Shown piece by piece: positions 1-11,221 of a stretch of DNA of 64,000 bases (positions are counted from its first letter, which is position 1; every line of letters starts with the position of its first letter). Made by a program: the position numbers and the translations under genes. Under the pieces are notes generated by a model. It was not told the DNA's origin. It searched no databases and saw only the letters and a list, made by a program, of their open reading frames with translations. The stretch is from Lycium barbarum (Eukaryota > Streptophyta > Magnoliopsida > Solanales > Solanaceae): contig NC_083339.1 in assembly GCF_019175385.1 (NCBI RefSeq), positions 81,332,120 through 81,396,119 on the forward strand, given 5' to 3'.

Positions 1-916
1 GGGTAGGTATATATATACATGGGTTGTGGAGTATGCTGTGCCATGTACACACATTCTGATATGATATGATCTGATATGGCCATCTGATATGATATGTTAT
101 GTTATGGGGTTATCCCCTATTCTGCTCCTTATGTGTGGTGGCACCAGCGTCGGGGGGTGGCCACGTTCTGTTTGCCGAGTCCCTTGGCAGGGGTCGGATA
201 TGATATGGTATATGTTTCTGTACACACTCCTCATGTTTCGAAAATATGCATTTGATACTTCGGATGTTACACTCACTTCTCTGTAAGTTCTGTTTCGGTT
301 ATGATCTTGTTCCGTAATGGGACCAGGTACAACATATGTTTCCAGCGAATATTATTTATGCGATATGATCAGCATTTTGCTAATCTGGATATTCAGTTCA
401 TTTTCTGTATCTTCTGCTTCGATTATGACTTTGTTTACTACGTTCCGTGCTTTACATACTCAGTACATATTTCGTACTGACCCCCTTCCTTCGGGGGCTG
501 CGTTTTCATGCCGCGCAGGTACAGACGACAGATTTACTGACCCGCCTGCCTAGGACATCTATTCTGCTATATTGGGAGTGCTCTTTTGTCCAGAGCCTAT
601 ATGTTGGTACAGTCTTCTGCTATTGTATATATGTACGCTATTCAGGGGTACGATGGGTCCCTGTCCCGTCTTATGATTCTGTTATGTTCTGTAGAGGTCT
701 GTAGACATACATGTGGGTTCTGTATATGTTTTGGGTTGCTATGATTTGTGATAGCCTTATCGGCTTCCATGTGCTATATATGTTCCTCTGTGACACTAGT
801 AACGTCGACTGACTTTTATATTTATATAATCTGCTAGTCTGCTGGTTTGGGTTATTGGGTACGTTTGGGTGTCTAGCACGGACACTAGTCACGGCCTACG
901 GGGTTGGGTCGTGACA
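1..916 (+). repeat. Family A LTR, 3' portion only (copy A1)
   Basis: This is the last 916 bp of a long terminal repeat whose left part lies outside the window. It matches 5153-6068 and 10306-11221 almost base for base. It ends in TGACA, followed at once by AAAG and a TGGTATCAGAGC primer-binding site, which fixes the LTR edge at 916. It contains the TTACATACTCAGTACAT to GCAGGTAC module at 451-522 that recurs in all related LTRs here. Short reading frames in it have no recognisable product. Confidence 0.93.
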
Positions 917-920
917 AAAG

Positions 921-932
921 TGGTATCAGAGC
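921..932 (+). promoter_or_regulatory. Primer-binding site, family A copy 1
   Basis: TGGTATCAGAGC lies four bases after the LTR end. It is the usual plant LTR-retrotransposon primer-binding site complementary to the 3' end of initiator methionine tRNA (family knowledge). Confidence 0.93.
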
Positions 933-2219
933 GGTTCTTCCTCGGAGTGTCTACAGACCGTGTCTAGTAGAGTCTTGTTTATCGGTGTGTTGTGCACCAC
1001 ATCTATAAACAGGAGGTTACAGGACATTTAGGGTGTTACCTTTCTTTGGATCTTAGATCGTGCGATAGAGCCAGCTGTAGGAAATGAACCTTTTTTTTTT
1101 TTACTAACCCTTGATTGCAGCTGGAGAACGGTATTGACGTAAGACAGCGACTGATGATATTGGAAGCTACACAGTACACAGGTAAGTAATGGTATGAAAG
1201 ATGTATGCTGGGTAAGGTGTTTGAAATACGATTGAAACATAAAGTTGAAGATTGAAAAGAAAAATAAACAGGAAAGTGTAGCAGGTGCAGTTTGAGTTGG
1301 GCATGTGAGGTAAGCCTCGGTATCTTTATACTTTTATTTGAAATTGTTAGCCCCGTGTGGCTATGAGGCGATATGATATGATATGTATATACGTATATGT
1401 GTTGGCCCTGTGAGGCATGGTTGGTATTTCCTGTGTACAGGTTTTGGGATAGTAAGAAATACAGAGGAACCTCTGCCCAAATTTTTCTAGGAATATAAAG
1501 AGGAAAATGAGATATAAATTCTTAACATGTCTTGAGGGTCGATACCGATAGGTCAAACCCATTATGTTGGATTAAAGTTTAAGAGATACCCTTCATAGCA
1601 TTCGTAAGAAGCATTATCTTTGTTTGGAAAATTTTATCTCGAGAAAGCATATACGAGTAGCAAATTCGCAATTTATTTAAATGGACCAGAAATATGTTCC
1701 AACCCCATTTTGCTTTAGCACAGCCCATGTGAAGGGCAAAAATATGTGGAGGGGCAAAAATGTCCAACGATTAAGTTTCCTCTAATTGGAAGGATACAAA
1801 CTGTATGACAGGCAGTTGGGAATTGAGTGGTTCGCTCACGACTCAAATATATATATATATAGATATGGAGGTAATTATGTGAATTAAGTACTAAAAGATT
1901 CCGCGAAGTTCGTCGGACTCTAGTTTTCTTTTGCTGGTGGTCAGAAGATGCCTTACAGTAACATTCCATCAGTTTTCATCGACGGATTGAAGATGGAATT
2001 TGTGGAATAAAACTTAAACTCGTGGGCTGTTTAGAATTTTATATATATATACATGAAGGTAAATATTGAGGATTTACAGGGGGCGACATGGTAACTATAT
2101 AGTCAGAAAAGTAAAAGAATCCCCTCTAAGTCGGGGTGGGACCCGCTACGAGGGTGTTTTGAAAGTTGTTAAGATCCCGATTTGCCTTAAATTACGTGAC
2201 CAAGGTCGCGCGGGGCAGT

Positions 2220-2322
2220 TGACGTGATTATACCGGCCTTAACGCACCTAAATGCATTAAAGTTGTAAGGTTAAGCGTGCTAGGGCCAGAGCAATTCCGG
2301 GATGGGTGACCCCCTGGGAAGT
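2220..2322 (+). other. 5S rRNA-like segment inside family A, copy 1
   Basis: This 103-nt stretch aligns without gaps to positions 1-103 of plant 5S rRNA as I recall it. GTTAAGCGTG (2270-2279) and GGATGGGTGA (2300-2309) match exactly and keep the correct 20-base spacing. They correspond to the A-box and C-box parts of the 5S internal control region. GGGAAGT at the right end also matches. A TTTT run at 2332-2335 lies near where a 5S transcript of about 119 nt would stop. Many of the differences are transitions, though family A also has a fair number of transversions. This is not a functional 5S gene: the first half is diverged and the last 16 bases are unrelated. It is read as a captured 5S copy that became part of the element. 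Confidence 0.8.
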
Positions 2323-2860
2323 AAACTAAAATTTTCACAAGTATAGGAATAAGGGACGAATGGGAAATTTGGGGTAACCTAAAGGAAATTAGAATATGTG
2401 GAATGATTATAGACCTTAAAGAAGTCGGGGAGACTAAGGCAAAATAAGCCTGAGAAGAAGAAGATAGCGCAATGCAGCCTGGGAATAAGAATAAGTTTGA
2501 ATAAGCGTTTGAGAATTGTTTTGTAAGCAAAATGGTAGTAAATGTGTATGTGTGCATATGACACCCCATTCATGACTGTACCGACCGACAGGTGGACCTC
2601 AGCAGCCAGTGTCGCGAGGTATGAAAGATATTAACTGAACATAATTTGAGAAACAAAGCGAAGGACATGGTACAGATATTACAAGTAAACTAACACTAGT
2701 TCCGTCGCCAGCTAAGGCCGGGACGTTCCAGCACAACGATGTTCGGAAATAGAAAAAAGGGGCGAGTACGTAAAGGGGGACAGTAATAGTAACGTTTGGG
2801 AAATTTTGAAGGCAAGAAAGAGACCTCTCCGACGTATTATAATACCCCATAAGGCTAGTT

Positions 2861-2897
2861 GAACATTCGAGGACGAATGTTCTAAAGGGGGGGAGGA
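2861..2897 (+). other. PPT-adjacent hairpin and polypurine tract, family A copy 1
   Basis: GAACATTCG, loop AGGA, CGAATGTTC (2861-2882) is a perfect 9-bp stem. The purine run AAAGGGGGGGAGGA that primes plus-strand synthesis follows, then the LTR start TGTTACATCC at 2898. The same hairpin precedes the 3' LTR in families B, C and D. Confidence 0.85.
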
Positions 2898-5800
2898 TGT
2901 TACATCCCGTATTTTTGAACGTCGGATTAATTGTAAGTTGAGGTGGGGCCCACACGTCAAGATTTTTTTTTTTGGGACATGTGACAAATTATATGAATCA
3001 CATATGTGAAGTTAAACACAACTCAAGAAGGACCCTTGGGCCAAATCAAAGTGGAAGTCCTCCAAACGAGTATTTTTAAGAAAACGTTTTCGGGTGACCT
3101 GACTGTGGAGGGCAAAAACGGTATTATAAGTTTGGAATTTGGAAAACTACCAAGAAATAGAAGTTGTAGATAATTGAATTAGCTTTCCATCCATAGGTCG
3201 TGGGTTCCAAGGTGACGTCGGTACAAGGAGATATGGACGTTTTAAGGTTGAAATGTCAGTGGGCTAGGCCCAACTCGGGACCAACCGAGTTGGCCCAAAA
3301 AAACGAAAAGAAAAATTTAGGCCCAAGGTGAGAGTGTGGCCGGCCATACCTGGTCCAAGCCCACCAAATTGATTAATTTCCATGTGCCAAATTAATATAA
3401 GGGGCCATATATGCATTATTTATTCATTAGAAACTTCAAGAACCAAGAACAAAACACAAAGAAGAGCAAAAATAAGGCCATTTCGGGTTTGGCCATAGGA
3501 AAATCACCCCTCAAAATCTTGCCTCTAAAATTATTTTCTTGTGGTATTCCTACTAATTTAATGGTCCTTTACAACTTGGTGTAATTGTTTTGGAAGAAGG
3601 AGCACTTATTTCTTCAAGTTGACAACTTGTTCAAGTGAAGGAGTTTGTAGAAAAAGGTAAGAATCAATTCTTTTTTCTTATGTTATGAAGGTTTGTTTAT
3701 GTTGTGGTATGTGGAAATGAGTAGAAATTATGGAAATAAGGAAGTTTGCAAAGTGGGTATGTATATATATATGTAGCCATGGGTGTATATATGTTGTATA
3801 CATATATGAGTTGAATTTTATGTTGTATTCTAGTTGTGGTTATGGTGAAAATTATATTGGGAATGAAAGTTGAATGAATTTTGGTTGAAGTTGGAATGTA
3901 GAAGATTATGTCACTTTAGAATGATTTTGTGATATTATGGAAATGAAGTTGTTAAGATGTGAATTATGATTATGGTTGATGAAATTGGAAGATGGAAATA
4001 TGTTATGGATATGTAGGTTGAATATTAGAAGTTTTGGATGAATTATGACTTTGGTGGAAAGTTTGTATATTTTGTATATCTTGTGAATATTTTGAAGAAA
4101 TGATATGAAATGCTTCCGAATTATATTGTAATGATCTTGATTAGTAATGAATGTAAAAACACTGAGATTGGTTTGGAAATGTGAAGTTGGAATGAAAGTT
4201 ATTGCACTATGTTGGAAAGAGGACTAGTTATGCTATATTGTGTTGTGTAGTGATTGTTGTTGTTGTTGGGTTGTTGTTGAATTATTTTGGCCGAGTTAAA
4301 TTCTAGGGATGCTATATGTATAGGGGAGATGCTGCCCAAATTTCCGTAGACAAGTATGAATTAAGATTGAATTCTTAAAGGCTTGAAGTTGATATTTGGT
4401 AATTGTGACCAATTGTAGATTTTGAAGGAAACGGGAATTGAATTTGGAAAGGCGTAAAGAGCATACAAGGTATGTAAAGCTATCCCGATTCTTCTTTTGG
4501 CATGTCCTAGAAGTACTAGGATCGGATTCACGCATCGGAGAATATTCTGCTCATCGGAATCCGCGTATGAAATTGTCACATTTTCGTTCAATAGAATTGA
4601 ACCATTTTTGTATGCTTTCTTGAAAATTATGCAAACCTTCCCCAAACTATTTGAAAGGTTATAGAATGTCCGTAGAACCTTCGTAGGTGACCCCATAAGC
4701 TTAAAATGCATAATTTGAGCCCACCGCCTTGCTTGTCCCGAGGTGGGCCCACTATTCCCGGTTTTACCCTTATTGTACTTAAGGCTTGTTTTCGAGCAGT
4801 TTTTGAAAGAAATGTTCTGACTACTCTTTTAACTACTAAACAAAAACTGTTTTAAATATTTCATCAAGTCTTATAAATTTTTTTGGCACTCGGAACGATT
4901 TCAGAAATATTATGCTTCTGTAATTCATTATGACATCCGAAACTCACTTATTATGATCCCGTCTGACTTCATTGGATTGGTTTGTCATTGGTATGCCTCA
5001 TCGAGTCTCTGAAAATACTTATGATAATTTAATTGCATTTAGTCTCTCACTACTCCACTCGTGGATGCCCCAATGTTTCGCACACTGAGCCCGGACCAGG
5101 ATATGTTCTCAAGCGACTTCCACTGCATTGTTCGCCGTGCCTCGATGTGAGGGGGCAGGTATATATATACATGGGTTGTGGAGTATGCTGTGCCATGTAC
5201 ACACATTCTGATATGATATGATCTGATATGGCCATCTGATATGATATGTTATGTTACGGGGTTATCCCCTATTCTGCTCCTTATGTGTGGTGGCACCAGC
5301 GTCGGGGGGTGGCCACGTTCTGTTTGCCGAGTCCCTTGGCAGGGGTCGAATATGATATGGTATATGTTTCTGTACACACTCCTCATGTTTCGAAAATATG
5401 CATTTGATACTTCGGATGTTACACTCACTTCTCTGTAAGTTCTGTTTCGGTTATGATCTTGTTCCGTAATGGGACCAGGTACAACATATGTTTCCAGCGA
5501 ATATTATTTATGCGATATGATCAGCATTTTGCTAATCTGGATATTCAGTTCATTTTCTGTATCTTCTGCTTCGATTATGACTTTGTTTACTACGTTCCGT
5601 GCTTTACATACTCAGTACATATTTCGTACTGACCCCCTTCCTTCGGGGGCTGCGTTTTCATGCCGCGCAGGTACAGACGACAGATTTGCTGACCCGCCTG
5701 CCTAGGACATCTATTCTGCTATATTGGGAGTGCTCTTTTGTCCAGAGCCTATATGTTGGTACAGTCTTCTGCTATTGTATATATGTACGCTATTCAGGGG

Positions 5801-6068
5801 TACGATGGGTCCCTGTCCCGTCTTATGATTCTGTTATGTTCTGTAGAGGTCTGTAGACATACATGTGGGTTCTGTATATGTTTTGGGTTGCTATGATTTG
5901 TGATAGCCTTATCGGCTTCCATGTGCTATATATGTTCCTCTGTGACACTAGTAACGTCGACTGACTTTTATATTTATATAATCTGCTAGTCTGCTGGTTT
6001 GGGTTATTGGGTACGTTTGGGTGTCCAGCACGGACACTAGTCACGGCCTACGGGGTTGGGTCGTGACA
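2898..6068 (+). repeat. Family A LTR, complete (copy A2)
   Basis: This LTR of 3171 bp starts TGTTACATCCCG and ends GGGTCGTGACA, so it has TG/CA ends. It serves as 3' LTR of the first unit and 5' LTR of the second. A hairpin with arms CCAACTCGG/CCGAGTTGG (3270-3293) lies about 100 bp before a TATAA box at 3396-3400. A donor-like AGGTAAG follows near 3656. The conserved TTACATACTC module is at 5603-5674. It differs from LTR A3 by only scattered substitutions and small indels, which implies recent formation. Confidence 0.94.
3267..3400 (+). promoter_or_regulatory. Palindrome plus TATA box of LTR A2
   Basis: An inverted repeat (arms 3270-3278 and 3285-3293, six-base loop) is followed by TATATAA-like sequence and GGGGCC at 3396-3406. 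This is the likely core promoter of the LTR. In LTR A3 (8418-8446) the right arm has lost two pairs. Confidence 0.55.
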
Positions 6069-6072
6069 AAAG

Positions 6073-6084
6073 TGGTATCAGAGC
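6073..6084 (+). promoter_or_regulatory. Primer-binding site, family A copy 2
   Basis: TGGTATCAGAGC follows LTR A2 after four bases, which proves that A2 acts as a 5' LTR as well as a 3' LTR. Confidence 0.93.
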
Positions 6085-7372
6085 GGTTCGTCCTCGGAGT
6101 GTCTACAGACCGTGTCTAGTAGAGTCTTGTTTATCGGTGTGTTGTGCACCACATCTATAAACAGGAGGCTACAGGACATTTAGGGTGTTACCTTTCTTTG
6201 GATCTTAGATCGTGCGATAGAGCCAGCTGTAGGAAATGAACCTTTTTTTTTTTTACTAACCCTTGATTGCAGCTGGAGAACGGTATTGACGTAAGACAGC
6301 GACTGATGATATTGGAAGCTACACAGTACACAGGTAAGTAATGGTATGAAAGATGTATGCTGGGTAAGGTGTTTGAAATACGATTGAAACATAAAGTTGA
6401 AGATTGAAAAGAAAAACAAACAGGAAAGTGTAGCAGGTGCAGTTTGAGTTGGGCATGTGAGGTAAGCCTCGGTATCTTTATACTTTTATTTGAAATTGTT
6501 AGCCCCGTGTGGCTATGAGGAGATATGATATGATATGTATATACGTATATGTGTTGGCCCTGTGAGGCATGGTTGGTATTTCCTGTGTACAGGTTTTGGG
6601 ATAGTAAGAAATACAGAGGAACCTCAGCCTAAATTTTTCTAGGAATATAAAGAGGAAAATGAGATATAAATTCTTAACATGTCTTGAGGGTCGATACCGA
6701 TAGGTCAAACCCATTATGTTGGATTAAAGTTTAAGAGATACCCTTCATAGCATTCGTAAGAAGCATTATCTTTGTTTGGAAAATTTTATCTCGAGAAAGC
6801 ATATACGAGTAGCAAATTCGCAATTTATTTAAATGGACCAGAAATATGTTCCAACCCCATTTTGCTTTAGCACAGCCCATGTGAAGGGCAAAAATATGTG
6901 GAGGGGCAAAAATGTCCAACGATTAAGTTTCCTCTAATTGGAAGGATACAAAGTGTATGACAGGCAGTTGGGAATTGAGTGGTTCGCTCACGACTCAAAA
7001 AAATATATATATAGATATGGAGGTAATTATGTGAATTAAGTACTAAAAGATTCCGCGAAGTTCGTCGGACTCTAGTTTTCTTTTGCTGGTGGTCGGAAGA
7101 TGCCTTACAGTAACATTCCATCAGTTTTCATCGACGGATTGAAGATGGAATTTGTGGAATAAAAACTTAAACTCGTGGGCTGTTTAGAATTTTATATATA
7201 TATACATGAAGGTAAATATTGAGGATTTACAGGGGGCGACATGGTAACTATATAGTCAGAAAAGTAAAAGAATCCCCTCTAAGTCGGGGTGGGACCCGCT
7301 ACGAGGGTGTTTTGAAAGTTGTTAAGATCCCGATTTGCCTTAAATTACGTGACCAAGGTCGCGCGGGGCAGT

Positions 7373-7475
7373 TGACGTGATTATACCGGCCTTAACGCAC
7401 CTAAATGCATTAAAGTTGTAAGGTTAAGCGTGCTAGGGCCAGAGCAATTCCGGGATGGGTGACCCCCTGGGAAGT
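7373..7475 (+). other. 5S rRNA-like segment inside family A, copy 2
   Basis: This repeats 2220-2322 with the same A-box-like GTTAAGCGTG (7423-7432) and C-box-like GGATGGGTGA (7453-7462). It is part of the tandem duplication, so it is not an independent capture. Confidence 0.8.
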
Positions 7476-8013
7476 AAACTAAAATTTTCACAAGTATAGG
7501 AATAAGGGACGAATGGGAAATTTGGGGTAACCTAAAGGAAATTAGAATATGTGGAATGATTATAGACCTTAAAGAAGTCGGGGAGACTAAGGCAAAATAA
7601 GCCGGAGAAGAAGAAGATAGCGCAATGCAGCCTGGGAATAAGAATAAGTTTGAATAAGCGTTTGAGAATTGTTTTGTAAGCAAAATGGTAGTAAATGTGT
7701 ATGTGTGCATATGACACCCCATTCATGACTGTACCGACCGACAGGTGGACCTCAGCAGCCAGTGTCGCGAGGTATGAAAGATATTAACTGAACATAATTT
7801 GAGAAACAAAGCGAAGGACATGGTACAGATATTACAAGTAAACTAACACTAGTTCCGTCGCCAGCTAAGGCCGGGACGTTCCAGCACAACGATGTTCAGA
7901 AATAGAAAAAAGGGGCGAGTACGTAAAGGGGGACAGTAATAGTAACGTTTGGGAAATTTTGAAGGCAAGAAAGAGACCTCTCCGACGTATTATAATACCC
8001 CATAAGGCTAGTT

Positions 8014-8050
8014 GAACATTCGAGGACGAATGTTCTAAAGGGGGGGAGGA
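8014..8050 (+). other. PPT-adjacent hairpin and polypurine tract, family A copy 2
   Basis: GAACATTCG-AGGA-CGAATGTTC (8014-8035) is followed by a purine run directly before LTR A3 at 8051. Confidence 0.85.
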
Positions 8051-11000
8051 TGTTACATCCCGTATTTTTGAACGTCGGATTAATTGTAAGTTGAGGTGGG
8101 GCCCACACGTCAAGATTTTTTTTTGGGACATGTGACAAATTATATGAATCACATATGTGAAGTTAAAAACAACTCAAGAAGGACCCTTGGGCCAAATCAA
8201 AGTGGAAGTCCTCCAAACGAGTATTTTTAAGAAAACGTTTTCGGGTGACCTGACTTTGGAGGGCAAAAACGGTATTATAAGTTTGAAATTTGGAAAAATA
8301 CCAAGAAATAGAAGTTGTAGATAATTGAATTAGCTTTCCATCCATAGGTCGTGGGTTCCAAGGTGACGTCGGTACAAGGAGATATGGACGTTTTAAGGTC
8401 AAAATGTCAGTGGGCTAGGCCCAACTCGGGACCAACTAAGTTGGCCCAAAAAAACGAAAAGAAAAATTTAGGCCCAAGGTGAGAGGGTGGCCGGCCATAC
8501 CTGGTCCAAGCCCACCAAATTGATTAATTTCCATGTGCCAAATTAATATAAGGGGCCATATATGCATTATTTATTCATTAGAAACTTCAAGAACCAAGAA
8601 CAAAACACAAAGAAGAGCAAAAATAAGGCCATTTCGGGTTTGGCCATAGGAAAATCACCCCTCAAAATCTTGCCTCTAAAATTATTTTCTTGTGGTATTC
8701 CTACTAATTTAATGGTCCTTTACAACTTGGTGTAATTGTTTTGGAAGAAGGAGCACTTATTTCTTCAAGTTGACAACTTGTTCAAGTGAATGAGTTTGTA
8801 GAAAAAGGTAAGAATCAATTCTTTTTTCTTATGTTATGAAGGTTTGTTTATGTTGTGGTATGTGGAAATGAGTAGAAATTATGGAAATAAGGAAGTTTGC
8901 AAAGTGGGTATGTATATATATATATGTAGCCATGGGTGTATATATGTTGTATACATATATGAGTTGAATTTTATGTTGTATTCTAGTTGTGGTTATGGTG
9001 AAAATTATATTGGGAATGAAAGTTGAATGAATTTTGGTTGAAGTTGGAATGTAGAAGATTATGTCACTTTAGAATGATTTTGTGATATTATGGAAATGAA
9101 GTTGTTAAGATGTGAATTATGATTATGGTTGATGAAATTGGAAGATGGAAATATGTTATGGATATGTAGGTTGAATATTAGAAGTTTTGGATGAATTATG
9201 ACTTTGGTGGAAAGTTTGTATATTTTGTATATCTTGTGAATATTTTGAAGAAATGATATGAAATGCTTCCGAATTATATTGTAATGATCTTGATTAGTAA
9301 TGAATGTAAAAACACTGAGATTGGTTTGGAAATGTGAAGTTGGAATGAAAGTTATTGCACTATGTTGGAAAGAGGACTAGTTATGCTATATTGTGTTGTG
9401 TAGTGATTGTTGTTGTTGTTGGGTTGTTGTTGAATTATTTTGGCCGAGTTAAATTCTAGGGATGCTATATGTATAGGGGAGATGCTGCCCAAATTTCCGT
9501 AGACAAGTATGAATTAAGATTGAATTCTTAAAGGCTTGAAGTTGATATTTGGTAATTGTGACCAATTGTAGATTTTGAAGGAAACGGGAATTGAATTTGG
9601 AAAGGCGTAAAGAGCATACAAGGTATGTAAAGCTATCCCGATTCTTCTTTTGGCATGTCCTAGAAGTACTAGGATCGGATTCACGCATCGGAGAATATTC
9701 TGCTCATCGGAATCCGCGTATGAAATTGTCACATTTTCGTTCAATAGAATTGAACCATTTTTGTATGCTTTCTTGAAAATTATGCAAACCTTCCCCAAAC
9801 TATTTGAAAGGTTATAGAATGTCCGTAGAACCTTCGTAGGTGACCCCATAAGCTTAAAATGCGTAATTTGAGCCCACCGCCTTGCTTGTCCCGAGGTGGG
9901 CCCACTATTCCCGGTTTTACCCTTATTGTACTTAAGGCTTGTTTTCGAGCAGTTTTTGAAAGAAATGTTCTGACTACTCTTTTAACTACTAAACAAAAAC
10001 TGTTTTAAATATTTCATCAAGTCTTATAAATTGTTTTGGCACTCGGAACGATTTCAGAAATATTATGCTTCTGTAATTCATTATGACATCCGAAACTCAC
10101 TTATTATGATCCCGTCTGACTTCATTGGATTGGTTTGTCATTTGTATGCCTCATTGAGTCTCTGAAAATACTTATGATAATTTAATTGCATTTAGTCTCT
10201 CACTACTCCACTCGTGGATGCCCCAATGTTTCGCACACTGAGCCCGGACCAGGATATGTTCTCAAGCGACTTCCACTGCATTGTTCGCCGTGCCTCGATG
10301 TGAGGGGGCAGGTATATATGTACATGGGTTGTGGAGTATGCTGTGCCATGTACACACATTCTGATATGATATGATCTGATATGGCCATCTGATATGATAT
10401 GTTATGTTACGGGGTTATCCCCTATTCTGCTCCTTATGTGTGGTGGCACCAGCGTCGGGGGGTGGCCACGTTCTGTTTGCCGAGTCCCTTGGCAGGGGTC
10501 GGATATGATATGGTATATGTTTCTGTACACACTCCTCATGTTTCGAAAATATGCATTTGATACTTCGGATGTTACACTCACTTCTCTGTAAGTTCTGTTT
10601 CGGTTATGATCTTGTTCCGTAATGGGACCAGGTACAACATATGTTTCCAGCGAATATTATTTATGCGATATGATCAGCATTTTGCTAATCTGGATATTCA
10701 GTTCATTTTCTGTATCTTCTGCTTCGATTATGACTTTGTTTACTACGTTCCGTGCTTTACATACTCAGTACATATTTCGTACTGACCCCCTTCCTTCGGA
10801 GGCTGCGTTTTCATGCCGCGCAGGTACAGACGACAGATTTGCTGACCCGCCTGCCTAGGACATCTATTCTGCTATATTGGGAGTGCTCTTTTGTCCAGAG
10901 CCTATATGTTGGTACAGTCTTCTGCTATTGTATATATGTACGCTATTCAGGGGTACGATGGGGCCCTGTCCCGTCTTATGATTCTGTTATGTTCTGTAGA

Positions 11001-11221
11001 GGTCTGTAGACATACATGTGGGTTCTGTATATGTTTTGGGTTGCTATGATTTGTGATAGCCTTATCGGCTTCCATGTGCTATATATGTTCCTCTGTGACA
11101 CTAGTAACGTCGACTGACTTTTATATTTATATAATCTGCTAGTCTGCTGGTTTGGGTTATTGGGTACGTTTGGGTTTCCAGCACGGACACTAGTCACGGC
11201 CTACGGGGTTGGGTCGTGACA
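8051..11221 (+). repeat. Family A LTR, complete (copy A3, right end of the array)
   Basis: This LTR of 3171 bp starts TGTTACATCC and ends GTCGTGACA. No primer-binding site follows. The next base starts a Copia integrase fragment, so this is the outer 3' LTR. The expected 5-bp target duplication would be ATTTG (11222-11226), but the left end of the array is outside the window and cannot be compared. Confidence 0.93.

Larger units (their letters stand above)
917..2897 (+). mobile_element. Family A internal region, copy 1 (non-autonomous, no gag-pol)
   Basis: This internal domain of 1981 bp lies between LTR A1 and LTR A2. It opens with a primer-binding site and a leader of about 170 bp that is also present in families B and C. 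It closes with a hairpin and purine tract before the next LTR. No frame encodes gag, protease, reverse transcriptase or integrase, so it can move only with proteins supplied in trans. The stretch around 1390-1500 (GGCCCTGTGAGGCATGG and what follows) resembles the 3' untranslated part after the chromodomain in element D. This suggests an internal deletion of gag-pol. It holds a 5S-like segment at 2220-2322. Confidence 0.88.
6069..8050 (+). mobile_element. Family A internal region, copy 2
   Basis: This is a near-identical repeat of 917-2897, offset by 5152-5153 bp. It has primer-binding site TGGTATCAGAGC at 6073-6084, the shared leader, the 5S-like segment at 7373-7475 and the PPT hairpin at 8014-8035. 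No coding capacity for retroelement proteins is seen. Differences from copy 1 are few, for example the AT run near 7000, an extra A near 7165 and a shorter T run near 8116. Confidence 0.9.

Noticed and set aside
2220..2322. Functional 5S rRNA gene
   Set aside because: The region equivalent to 5S positions 31-50 and the 3' end are too diverged, and it lies inside retrotransposon interiors rather than a 5S tandem array.
2228..2569. 113-codon minus-strand frame repeated at 7381-7722
   Set aside because: It is duplicated only because the whole element is tandem, is antisense to the 5S-like region and has no recognisable domain.
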